A DNA stretch of 11,258 bases from an uncultured Clostridium sp. (GCA_900543885.1 UQTA01000089.1:1-11258); one strand, 5' to 3'. Shown: positions 1 through 6,230, numbered from the stretch's first letter. Numbers and translations are program-made. The notes: generated by a model from the sequence alone, not told the origin.

Positions 1-275
1 ACAATGTAAAACATGATTGGTTCTCTGACTCCGCAGTGCCACATAACACTCGCCATATCGCATTACATGATATTGTCTTCCGCACCAGTTAAGACGTCGA
101 CCGACTGAAGTTAACGTTTCGAAGCTCAATCACTATTCAACCCTGCTTTCTTGCTGTCTACGCTTGTCAGATGCCGTTACCGGCATCATCCCAAGACTCG
201 CTATTATCTGGTTGGCTAAACCTTGGATAAACCGGAATCCCACCGGCTTGACTACACACCCTTAGCTGGGCGCAC
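1..275 (-). mobile_element. Group II intron, 5' part (domain I), cut by window edge
   Basis: On the minus strand the element begins at 275 with GTGCGCCCAGC, the conserved 5' end of bacterial group II introns (GUGYG; the Ll.LtrB intron starts GTGCGCCCAG followed by AGGGTG-type sequence, as here). About 185 bases in, the minus-strand loop sequence AACTGG (plus 85-90) is an exact six-base complement of the last six bases of the 5' exon, CCAGTT (plus 276-281), as expected for the EBS1-IBS1 pairing that fixes the insertion site. I could not find a convincing EBS2-IBS2 pair. The rest, including any reverse transcriptase (IEP) gene and domains V-VI, would lie left of the window. The intron is a self-splicing ribozyme and retroelement. 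It sits in the 3' untranslated region of the lipoprotein gene, in the same orientation, so it would be transcribed with it and can splice without harming a coding frame. Confidence 0.85.
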
Positions 276-292
276 AACTGGAATTTGACTAA

Positions 293-961
293 TTATTGTG
301 TTTTAATGATTCTATAAACTACCCCCAATTGAGCAGGGTATGTTTCTTGAATCATTCCATTAAACCATATTGTAACGATATCTCCCACCTGAACATCTTC
401 CGCTAAATTTTCTGCCGATACATAATACTCTCCATCATTCATCTGACAAAAGCCTTCAGCTGTACTCACATGCGTTACAAGAAGTTCTCCATCATCGGTA
501 ATTTCTTTTACTTTTGCATTAAAATTGATAACCTCTATTGGAATAGACGTATCATCTTTTTCAATATCTCTAAATATGATTCGTTCGTCATCAATGACTA
601 CTATGAGCTGACCTTCAGAACTCCTTTGATAATGATATCCGCTTCCGAAATTTGATTGATTATTTTCAGATGGTAACTCTGTCCTTGCCACTGTTGACAC
701 AATTTCTCCATCCATTGTTCCACAATCAGGCATTGACGCTACATATCCTGTGTCTTTATATATAACACCATCAACCATAACACATGGAGGATATGAGCCA
801 GTATCTGCTATTTGCTCATTTTGTACTACATCATCATTTTCTTTATTTTCTGTTTCTACGGACACATTTCCAGACACAGGTTCTTTATTTTCTTGATTCG
901 TTCCACATCCAGCCATTCCCAGCACCATACATAATACAAGCAGATAGATTACTTTTTTCAT
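293..961 (-). CDS. Lipoprotein with DUF3221-like C-terminal domain
   Basis: The 222-residue protein starts with a lipoprotein signal: two lysines, a hydrophobic stretch (residues 4-15) and the lipobox M-A-G-C with the lipidated cysteine at 19. It should therefore be anchored on the outer face of the membrane. Residues 20-50 are a polar Asn/Glu-rich linker. The middle (about 55-135) has Cys, Gly and Pro and matches nothing I recognise. The end, with G-D-I-V-T-I-W-F-N-G and E-T-Y-P-A-Q, resembles the OB-like DUF3221 (YobA) domain, whose function is unknown. The start is well set: AAGGAGG at 970-976 lies 8 bases before the ATG. It is the last gene of the minus-strand operon, 47 bases after the zinc-ribbon gene, and a group II intron is inserted 17 bases past its stop. 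The lipoprotein call is firm; the domain call is moderate and the function unknown. Confidence 0.85.
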   Translation of the reverse strand: MKKVIYLLVLCMVLGMAGCGTNQENKEPVSGNVSVETENKENDDVVQNEQIADTGSYPPCVMVDGVIYKDTGYVASMPDCGTMDGEIVSTVARTELPSENNQSNFGSGYHYQRSSEGQLIVVIDDERIIFRDIEKDDTSIPIEVINFNAKVKEITDDGELLVTHVSTAEGFCQMNDGEYYVSAENLAEDVQVGDIVTIWFNGMIQETYPAQLGVVYRIIKTQ

Positions 962-1008
962 AATACATGCCTCCTTAACTTATATTTTTTAACTCTATAA
1001 ACTGGAAC

Positions 1009-1269
1009 TTATTCTTCGAATTTTTTATGACACTTTGGACATTCTTTAGGGATCGGCCTATAACCAACAAGTGAGCAACCGCAATAAGGACATTTCATCA
1101 TGGTGAGATGATATACAATACCACCAATAATAACCATTGCACCGATCAGCAGGCATAGGTTTACTCTGTACTCCTTTGCCGTCATTGCTCCTATTACTGC
1201 GAGCAATATCCCTATCATCAAAATGATCCAAGAAATGGCAGCCTGCTTTTGTGGGCTATTGTTTTTCAT
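1009..1269 (-). CDS. Small two-span membrane protein with C-terminal zinc ribbon
   Basis: The 86-residue protein has two hydrophobic membrane spans (about residues 11-29 and 36-53), then a short C-terminal zinc-ribbon-like module with C60-P-Y-C63 and C77-P-K-C80 as two CxxC knuckles about 13 residues apart. A further Cys at 65 lies between them. With both termini predicted inside, the ribbon would be cytoplasmic. Its job is unknown; such small membrane zinc-ribbon proteins are common hypothetical genes in Clostridia. The start is supported by a GAGGGGG-type ribosome site about ten bases upstream. It lies between a broken small gene (31 bases upstream) and the lipoprotein gene (47 bases downstream), all on the minus strand, so it is probably cotranscribed with them. 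Confidence 0.75.
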   Translation of the reverse strand: MKNNSPQKQAAISWIILMIGILLAVIGAMTAKEYRVNLCLLIGAMVIIGGIVYHLTMMKCPYCGCSLVGYRPIPKECPKCHKKFEE

Positions 1270-1299
1270 ATAATCACACCCCCTCTACAAATCCCGATT

Positions 1300-1555
1300 T
1301 CACAGTCCTATAAGCCAGTAGTTGTCATTAAGTGCATTTCCTTCGGCATCAATAAAAATGTACTCCGAAGGAATAGATGCCAAATAGAATACATACGGAT
1401 AAGCATCTTCTTCTATAATAATTTCTTCATGAGTACCTGGTTTCATCCGTAATCTTTACAGAAATACAATTGGAATCGTTCACAATAAAGGAATACAGTT
1501 GATTCCAGTTCAAAACGGCAATATCTATCAAAGGAGACATCGGCTTGCTGATCAC
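1300..1555 (-). pseudogene. Frameshifted remnant of a small hypothetical gene
   Basis: Two minus-strand reading frames join into one plausible small protein if one base is removed from the AAA run at plus 1441-1443. The upstream frame (from GTG 1555 or ATG 1540) encodes about 35 residues, including the segment L-N-W-N-Q-L-Y-S-F-I-V-N. It then runs into a stop just after I-T-D-E-T. The downstream frame encodes about 45 residues with an acidic patch (E-E-I-I-I-E-E-D) and S-E-Y-I-F-I-D-A-E-G, ending at the TGA at 1300-1302. Neither half has a good ribosome site. I do not recognise the family. It sits between the DUF6440 gene and the zinc-ribbon gene in the same direction, so it was probably once an operon member. 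A sequencing error in the A run would give the same picture. The competing frame from an ATG near 1562 is also open for 38 codons but has no ribosome site. Confidence 0.5.
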
Positions 1556-1612
1556 TCATTTCGAAGGCAACCGATGTTCATGTTGCGTGGGAAACCTCTT
1601 TTCTATAGGCAA

Positions 1613-1780
1613 TTACTCTGTAACAATGGGTTTTCCATTTTTATCAATTAAAGGGCAAATGCCAACACCAGTGCCAAACTTTGCAACAACATAATTGACA
1701 CCGGTTTCTTTATCTACTACCACATAAAAACCCTTTACACTTCCAGCGGTTTCAGTAATTTCAAATCTCTTATTTTCCAT
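1613..1780 (-). CDS. DUF6440 family small protein
   Basis: A 55-residue protein with the pattern typical of DUF6440 proteins of Clostridia and Bacilli: an N-terminal R-F-E-I, the core D-K-E-T-G-V-N-Y, and a C-terminal P-L-I-D-K-N-G-K-P. The function of the family is not known. It has no signal peptide or membrane span, so it should be cytosolic. I chose the ATG at 1780 because GAGAGGT lies about seven bases before it. A longer frame from 1834 would overlap the end of the upstream gene and adds residues without family character. It begins 20 bases after the stop of the DUF2812 membrane protein, which points to cotranscription with it. Confidence 0.75.
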   Translation of the reverse strand: MENKRFEITETAGSVKGFYVVVDKETGVNYVVAKFGTGVGICPLIDKNGKPIVTE

Positions 1781-1800
1781 ATAGATACCTCTCAATATTG

Positions 1801-3402
1801 TTAATCTTCCAGTCTCCATTTGACATACGCCCACTGACGTTTAGTATTATCCACTTCGTGTTCGCTTACTGGAGTCCCACACTCCTGATAAATATAAAAG
1901 TCTTCAGGCACTCCATCACTATTTGGTGTATAGTACTTGCTTCCATCAATGAAAGCATATTTCTTCTCCTGGTCAGTTAATTCGCCGGCATATAAATACC
2001 TTTCAGGCACCTCGTTCACAATACATAATTCCGTTGCAAAATAGTTATGTCCATCAAGAACTATTTTCGGTGCCCCCATATATGGTTTATCATCCTCTTC
2101 GAAAGCAGCCACTGCTTCCTTCAGGCCGGCCAGATCTGTTCCACCACCGAAATCCAGAATGATCAGGTGTGATTTATCTTTTAAAATTACCTCATCCAGA
2201 GCAGGTTCCTCCTTATTCACGGAAGCATTGCTTTCTGGATCCGGATTAGTTTCATCTTTCCGGAACATATAGCGGTACCAGGCCACTTCCATACCATTTG
2301 AAAGACTTTCCATTTCGGCCGGAAGTTTCTGCTCGGTCTGGTCCCACAAATCGGACATGTCTTTTGGATAACACTCACTGGTTTTGCGAATGATCCATGG
2401 AATGGGGCTTGTATATATGGTAACGCCTACTGGAGTTCCAGAGCCATTTACTCTAAATTCATCACTCTGGCAGCTTGCAAATATGGTTTGCTTTTTATCA
2501 GTGTCCGGTTCCTCATTTCCCAGAAAATGTGACGTGACCGCGTTACACAGGGGAATGGTGATCATGCAGATCACAGCGACGCCAACCATGTATCCAATCC
2601 AGTCATCGCGGCTATCACCACTTCCATTATTCCGGATCCAGTTTCTTATAAAGAAGGAAATCGCTACAATGAGTACGGAAGAGATCATAAATCCGACAAA
2701 GGCACTCATGGAAGAAGAAAATGCCAGCGCCAGGACTCCCAGTATCAGCATGCCGTCAAATACAATGATGTGCTTTTTAAAGTTTACCTTCCGCTTAAGA
2801 TCCATTTTCGGAAATGGTTTTCCATTTTTGAAAGCAGAGGTAGTCTTATGGACCCACCGGAAAATCCGTACATATGAAACGGTCCAGGACACAAAGATCC
2901 CAACCATAAGAAGATTAAGAAGAAGCAGCATGGAATCGGAAAACAGTTTCCCTGGATTTTGCAAGTATCGGTATACCGCCCATGCCTCCAATACGATCAG
3001 AACAGGGTAACAAAGCTTCACCGACCAGGTCCAGGAAAGTGACTTCTGGATCAGGAACTGCTTTTCTTCGGTCATGTCCCCTGTGCGCTCCACGGTATCA
3101 TCCGTCGTATAAAAAATCTGCCAGAAAGTACCGCTGCATTCAAAATTCCAGCCGGCTTCCTGGCACTGCTTACGGAACTGTTCTGCTTTCCAGCTGTCCG
3201 CACCTGTAAGGGAAGAACTTTCTGGAACCAGAAGGGCTGCATATTGTCTCTTTTCCGGTTCCGCTCTATGAAACTTCATGACAGAACCGCCAACGCTCTC
3301 CAGAAACCAGCCCTGCGCTGCCATTTCTTCCAGGTACTGTTCAAAGGCATCCGCCTCCCATAAATTAAAGGACCACCACACTCGCTTCTTATGTTTCATC
3401 AT
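1801..3402 (-). CDS. DUF2812 domain membrane protein
   Basis: The 533-residue protein has a DUF2812 domain at about residues 8-100. Seen are the family-like W-W-S-F-N-L-W-E, the E-E-M-A-A-Q-G-W-F-L segment, and later aromatic clusters (W-F-E/F-W-Q-I-F-Y). About five membrane spans follow (roughly 128-146, 156-181, 211-231, 233-253, 268-292). After these comes a long soluble C-terminal half (about 295-533) with acidic and aromatic character that I do not recognise. DUF2812 proteins are Firmicutes membrane proteins, often encoded beside PadR-type regulators; no such regulator is visible here. AAAGGAG at 3408-3414 serves either of two adjacent ATGs (3402 or 3399); spacing is 5 or 8 bases, so the second is equally possible. 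It is the first gene of the operon, behind a near-consensus promoter. Its biological role is unknown. Confidence 0.85.
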   Translation of the reverse strand: MMKHKKRVWWSFNLWEADAFEQYLEEMAAQGWFLESVGGSVMKFHRAEPEKRQYAALLVPESSSLTGADSWKAEQFRKQCQEAGWNFECSGTFWQIFYTTDDTVERTGDMTEEKQFLIQKSLSWTWSVKLCYPVLIVLEAWAVYRYLQNPGKLFSDSMLLLLNLLMVGIFVSWTVSYVRIFRWVHKTTSAFKNGKPFPKMDLKRKVNFKKHIIVFDGMLILGVLALAFSSSMSAFVGFMISSVLIVAISFFIRNWIRNNGSGDSRDDWIGYMVGVAVICMITIPLCNAVTSHFLGNEEPDTDKKQTIFASCQSDEFRVNGSGTPVGVTIYTSPIPWIIRKTSECYPKDMSDLWDQTEQKLPAEMESLSNGMEVAWYRYMFRKDETNPDPESNASVNKEEPALDEVILKDKSHLIILDFGGGTDLAGLKEAVAAFEEDDKPYMGAPKIVLDGHNYFATELCIVNEVPERYLYAGELTDQEKKYAFIDGSKYYTPNSDGVPEDFYIYQECGTPVSEHEVDNTKRQWAYVKWRLED

Positions 3403-3453
3403 GTCATCTCCTTTCCAGGAAACAGCCGAATTTTCAATTTTGTATCTACTTCC

Positions 3454-3482
3454 ATTATAGAAATAATAGGAATATCTGACAA
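3454..3482 (-). promoter_or_regulatory. Sigma-A promoter of the DUF2812 operon
   Basis: On the minus strand TTGTCA (3477-3482) and a perfect TATAAT (3454-3459) are separated by exactly 17 bases. Transcription would start near 3447, giving a leader of about 45 bases before the DUF2812 start. This is one of the best-matching promoters in the window and is placed correctly for the five-member minus-strand operon ending at the intron. Confidence 0.75.
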
Positions 3483-3691
3483 GAAAGAGGGGATTAACAA
3501 TTTCTTACATATTTCTATTGATTGGACGGAATATTCAAATTTTTCATATACGGGCATTCGGAAAGCAAAAAGGTGTTGGAATGGGATCCTGCAGGAGCTC
3601 TTAAGAAACGGTCGCAGCAGTTAAATGTAAATGTATGGCCAGGCTGCAGCATATTCCAAACAAAGAAAAACATTCAAGTTTGAATGAGCAG

Positions 3692-3726
3692 AAAAATATA
3701 AGACCGGCGTGACGGACCGGTCTTAT
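3692..3726 (-). terminator. Terminator of mgsA
   Basis: The ten-base arms ATAAGACCGG (3698-3707) and CCGGTCTTAT (3717-3726) pair perfectly around a nine-base loop. On the minus strand the stem is followed by TATTTTTC, the U tract of a Rho-independent terminator. It lies 21 bases past the mgsA stop. The plus-strand side has only a weak T tract. Confidence 0.85.
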
Positions 3727-3746
3727 TTCGTGCTTCAGGCAGACAC

Positions 3747-4217
3747 CTACAGCGTTTCTGCCCGATCTGCAATATGCTGTTTGAAATTGATTACCTCATG
3801 CTGGTAATCGCGGTTCATATAACAGGATGTGATCATAAAATCCGCAGTAGATTTATTGACGGCCATTGGAATATCGTAGACTTGGGAAATTCTCATCAGA
3901 GCCTTTACATCCGGATCATGAGGCTGCGCTGTCAGTGGATCCGAAAAGAAGATCACGAAGTCAATGACACCCTCCACAATCTTGGCGCCAATCTGCTGGT
4001 CTCCACCTAATGGGCCGCTGTTATAACCTTTTACAGTAAGGCCGGTCTGATCTGTGATCATGCGAGCCGTTGTGCCTGTTCCGTAAAGATTATGTTTCTC
4101 CAGCTCTGCTTTATGCTCTTTGCACCATGCAATCAGTTTCGGTTTTTCGTTGTCATGAGCGATCAGGGCAATATTCTTTTTTTGCCCGATTGTAAAGGTA
4201 ATGTATTCCTGGGACAT
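3747..4217 (-). CDS. mgsA: Methylglyoxal synthase
   Basis: The 156-residue protein closely matches the small bacterial methylglyoxal synthases (E. coli MgsA is 152 residues). MgsA converts dihydroxyacetone phosphate to methylglyoxal and phosphate, a bypass that frees phosphate and drains triose phosphates; it is a cytosolic hexamer. Visible family marks are A-H21-D near the N-terminus, Y-G-T-G-T-T (phosphate binding) at 45-50, S-G-P-L-G-G-D73-Q-Q, F-F-S-D-P-L at 90-95, and P-H100-D-P-D103-V-K-A-L. H21, D73, H100 and D103 correspond to the catalytic or key residues H19, D71, H98 and D101 of E. coli. The protein looks intact. The start has AGGAG 8 bases upstream (4226-4230). It stands alone on the minus strand with its own terminator; no clear promoter or regulator site is seen. 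Confidence 0.96.
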   Translation of the reverse strand: MSQEYITFTIGQKKNIALIAHDNEKPKLIAWCKEHKAELEKHNLYGTGTTARMITDQTGLTVKGYNSGPLGGDQQIGAKIVEGVIDFVIFFSDPLTAQPHDPDVKALMRISQVYDIPMAVNKSTADFMITSCYMNRDYQHEVINFKQHIADRAETL

Positions 4218-4410
4218 GCGCGCTTCTCCTTTTCTCTTATGTATGGATTATCTACAACGTAACGCAGAATGCTTCATGATACAAGAGAATTATTTTCGAT
4301 GTTGCAATAATAGAAATTTATCTTTTTAAGCGGCCCTTGAAATATATGGGAATGCAGAGCTCAGAAATTTCAGATACGTAGAGAAGTCATAGGATATGGA
4401 AATCAGACAA

Positions 4411-4449
4411 AAAAATTGATCGTCCCCGGTAAAGAGAACGATCAATTTT
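4411..4449 (-). terminator. Orphan terminator, minus strand
   Basis: Twelve-base perfect arms AAAATTGATCGT (4412-4423) and ACGATCAATTTT (4438-4449) enclose a 14-base loop. On the minus strand the stem ends in a run of seven T, so it should stop leftward transcription before it enters mgsA. No minus-strand gene is found between here and the foldback repeat, so the gene it once served may be lost. It could also protect mgsA from read-through. Confidence 0.7.
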
Positions 4450-4576
4450 GAAATAGTATGAAAATTTGTGTGTCGCATTCATTCTACAACAATTGAGCCT
4501 GGAAAGCAAGGAAAAGAAGCGTATAAGGAGTAGTTTGAGAAAGTTTTTATCTTAAAATAATACCGATTTATCTAAA

Positions 4577-4933
4577 AGAGCAGCAGTAACACATAATACG
4601 TCATAATTTTCGCCATATGCAATTGGATAACCTCCCTTTTTTCCCTCTCTCCCACTACTTTTTTGACCTCCCGAAAGAAAATTGGCTTCGCTACGTTCCA
4701 GCTACCTTGTTCGCACGCCCTCAGGCGTTTGCCGCCATCAGGCGGCGCACTCAATGGATAAAAAGAAAGGAAAATGGAAAGGTAAGTGAGAACGGCGCTG
4801 ATGCGCCGGCAAACAAGGAAAAGAAGCAAGAGACACCCTATCGGGAGGAGAAAAAAGTCGAGGGAGCAAAGAAAATTTGAGGATATCCGATTGCATATGG
4901 CGAAAATTACGACGCATTACGAAAAATTGCTCT
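4577..4933. repeat. MITE-like foldback repeat with long imperfect inverted ends
   Basis: The two ends are inverted copies. A 20-base stretch, TAATTTTCGCCATATGCAAT (4604-4623), is repeated exactly in inverse at 4890-4909. The match continues imperfectly outward to about 4592/4921 and perhaps to AGAGCA/TGCTCT at 4577/4933. Inward it includes ACTTTTTT (4657-4664 against 4851-4858), CCTCCCGA (4667-4674 against 4841-4848) and CCTTGTT (4705-4711 against 4812-4818). The whole ~340-base unit can fold as one long broken hairpin. It has no transposase gene and no clear target-site duplication. This structure fits a non-autonomous MITE or other dispersed foldback element. Translated fragments of it are open on both strands, which often leads to spurious hypothetical proteins. 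Confidence 0.75.
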
Positions 4934-5084
4934 TCCATATATAGGATTTGCACCAGAAAATTTATATCTTTATACCGTCTTAACACCGGGCAGAATACTT
5001 TTGTACCTTCTTAAATTCAACTTTTCTATAATGATAAGTAAGAAAACCGCAGCAAGGCAGCTTGCAAAGAATGGGAGTTTATCC

Positions 5085-5312
5085 ATGAAATCTCCTGTAA
5101 AAAAACCATTAAACTCATTTCAGATTATTGTTCTAGGCTTCGCCGGAGTGATCCTGGCCGGTGCCCTGCTCCTGATGCTTCCTATATCTTCGAGCGGTCA
5201 CCATGTCACCCCGTTCTTGGATGCCCTTTTTACCTCCACTACCTCTGTCTGCGTTACCAGCCTAGTCGTTGTGGATACCGGAACCTACTGGTCCTTCTTC
5301 GGGCAGACGGTG
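5085..5312 (+). pseudogene. ktrB: ktrB (TrkH-type K+ transporter) N-terminal fragment
   Basis: The first 76 codons match the start of KtrB, the membrane subunit of Na+-dependent K+ uptake systems (about 440-450 residues when complete). Seen are a basic N-terminus ending in K-K-P-L-N-S-F-Q-I-I-V-L-G-F, the first span rich in Leu/Ala, the loop L-L-M-L-P-I-S-S, and the first pore helix F-L-D-A-L-F-T-S-T-T-S-V-C-V-T-S-L-V-V-V-D-T. Homology stops after F-F-G-Q-T-V; the expected I-Q-I-G-G-L-G region and all other spans are absent, and the frame runs on into unrelated polar residues to a stop at 5558. The first selectivity filter, normally V-T-G-L, reads V-T-S-L. The start at 5085 has GGGAG 7 bases upstream; an ATG at 5031 lies inside a -10-like TATAAT. 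The fragment cannot make a transporter. Confidence 0.85.
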
Positions 5313-5658
5313 GATCAATCGGTTCTGGCCCTGCTGCGTAAAAATCATCTGCGCATGGAACAGCAGAGGCCAGATCCAGGCCGGAAAAACTGGAATCAGC
5401 GCCAGACTCTCCCCCGCAGATTCAAACCCACATCGGAGTTGGATACCGAATGCTGCGGTTATGATGTAATCATAGAAACACCTGTCAGCCAGATTAAAAT
5501 AAAGAAAAACCGCTGCTACATGGTTTTGACTTCCACGCAGCAGCGGTTCATGCTGTAATCATCTGTCTGTGCCTTTTCACCATAAGCCGACCTGCCAGGC
5601 CTTATGAGGAGCTCCGGCAGCCCGTACTATGCTGGATCTTCTTGGGCTAGTATTCCTA
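5313..5658. other. Region after the ktrB break
   Basis: Between the ktrB breakpoint and the lipoprotein stop I find no supported gene. The ktrB frame continues to 5558 as non-homologous sequence, and a minus-strand frame without an ATG is open from about 5555 to 5262. The segment holds the terminator at 5499-5548 and a stretch rich in short inverted repeats (5581-5648): CATAAG with CTTATG, CTGCC with GGCAG, and AGCCC with GGGCT. Confidence 0.5.
5499..5548 (-). terminator. Terminator, probably for the small lipoprotein gene
   Basis: The ten-base arms AACCGCTGCT (5508-5517) and AGCAGCGGTT (5539-5548) pair perfectly over a 21-base loop. On the minus strand the stem is followed by TTTTTCTTTATT. 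It lies about 110 bases past the stop of the lipoprotein gene at 5659, the nearest upstream minus-strand gene, so that transcript would carry a structured 3' tail. Confidence 0.75.
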
Positions 5659-6060
5659 TTAATCTGCCTTTTCTACTGAAATAATGGTTCCGGTAAAAGC
5701 ATCTACCTCACTGAGTTCTCCTGTATAGGTTACCGTTACCTGATCCCCTTCCTTTACATCTGCCAGACCTTCCGGTGCAGTATCAAATGTCATGGCATAT
5801 GTGCCCTGATCATTCTCGATTGTAAACATAAAGTCCTTGATTTCTTCAATCTTTCCTGTAATCACTTCCGTTTTTGCTTCTGCTTCCTGAGATGCAGCCT
5901 GTGTTGTCTCTGTCTGGCTTGCTCCCGCCTGAGTTGTTGCTGCCTGGGTCGTTTCTGCCTGAGTTGCCGCAGTTGTGGTTGTATCAGATGCCTTAGCCCC
6001 GCATCCGGACGCCAAAGCAGCGGTCATCATTAAAATTGCAATAAGATTTCTTTTCATCAT
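5659..6060 (-). CDS. Small lipoprotein with TQA-rich linker
   Basis: The 133-residue protein begins with a lipoprotein signal (M-M-K-R, hydrophobic stretch, A-S-G-C with the lipidated cysteine at 20). Next comes a low-complexity Thr/Gln/Ala linker at about 27-60, with the unit T-T-Q-A repeated, which looks like a flexible tether through the cell wall. The C-terminal ~70 residues form a compact beta-rich domain (I-T-G-K-I-E-E-I; E-G-D-Q-V-T-V-T-Y-T-G-E-L) that looks like a small OB-like fold; I cannot name its family. The ribosome site GGAGG (6068-6072) lies 7 bases before the first ATG; the second, adjacent ATG is possible. An ECF-sigma-type promoter precedes it, which suggests an envelope-stress gene. 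The lipoprotein call is firm; the function is unknown. Confidence 0.85.
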   Translation of the reverse strand: MMKRNLIAILMMTAALASGCGAKASDTTTTAATQAETTQAATTQAGASQTETTQAASQEAEAKTEVITGKIEEIKDFMFTIENDQGTYAMTFDTAPEGLADVKEGDQVTVTYTGELSEVDAFTGTIISVEKAD

Positions 6061-6106
6061 AATTAAGCCTCCAAACTATAGATCTTATTCTATTTTTATT
6101 ACACTA

Positions 6107-6137
6107 ATTAGACGTGTTAGCACCCGAAAAAGTTTCA
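6107..6137 (-). promoter_or_regulatory. Putative ECF sigma factor promoter
   Basis: On the minus strand TGAAAC (6132-6137) is followed after 17 bases by CGTCTAAT (6107-6114). This is the two-part signature of Firmicutes ECF sigma factors of the SigW/SigV group (TGAAAC, 16-17 bases, CGTC/CGTA). The TTTTT just after TGAAAC also fits. Transcription would begin near 6100, about 40 bases before the lipoprotein start. No good sigma-A promoter is seen at the same place. Confidence 0.65.
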
Positions 6138-6230
6138 CAGGATTCAAAAATTTTTATTATTTTTTCATATAGATATGAAACCAATGCGTAACGTCACGCA
6201 TCAGTATACGAACTGCCCTTTTCAGGGTGC

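Larger units (their letters stand above)
3403..3746. other. Intergenic region between mgsA and the DUF2812 operon
   Basis: These 344 bases hold the operon promoter (3454-3482) and the mgsA terminator (3692-3726). Between 3520 and 3690 a plus-strand frame is open for some fifty codons but has no ribosome site or recognisable family. I see no convincing gene here. Confidence 0.6.
4218..5084. other. Long gene-free region upstream of mgsA
   Basis: Apart from the orphan terminator (4412-4449) and the foldback repeat (4577-4933) I see no supported gene in these 867 bases. The two open frames of 85-87 codons inside the repeat are antisense products of its near-palindromic structure and lack ribosome sites. 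The stretch 4934-5084 leads into the ktrB fragment; TATAAT occurs at 5027-5032, but the only -35-like TTGTAC is 20 bases upstream, so a promoter there is doubtful. Confidence 0.6.

Noticed and set aside
2384..3010. Long plus-strand frame of 208 codons
   Set aside because: It is antisense to the DUF2812 gene, has no ribosome site and no recognisable motifs.
3520..3690. Plus-strand open stretch between the DUF2812 promoter and the mgsA terminator
   Set aside because: About fifty codons with no start signal or family; a degraded gene cannot be excluded but is not supported.
4234..4330. Promoter for mgsA
   Set aside because: TTGCAA with a weak TTGTAT 17 bases later is present but poor, and no alternative stands out, so I do not annotate it.
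4572..4880. Two overlapping small frames (85-87 codons) on opposite strands
   Set aside because: Both lie within the foldback repeat, have no ribosome sites, and arise from its near-palindromic sequence.
5262..5555. Minus-strand frame of about 97 codons with a hydrophobic segment, opposite the ktrB break
   Set aside because: It lacks an ATG and ribosome site, crosses a strong terminator, and runs antisense into genuine ktrB sequence.
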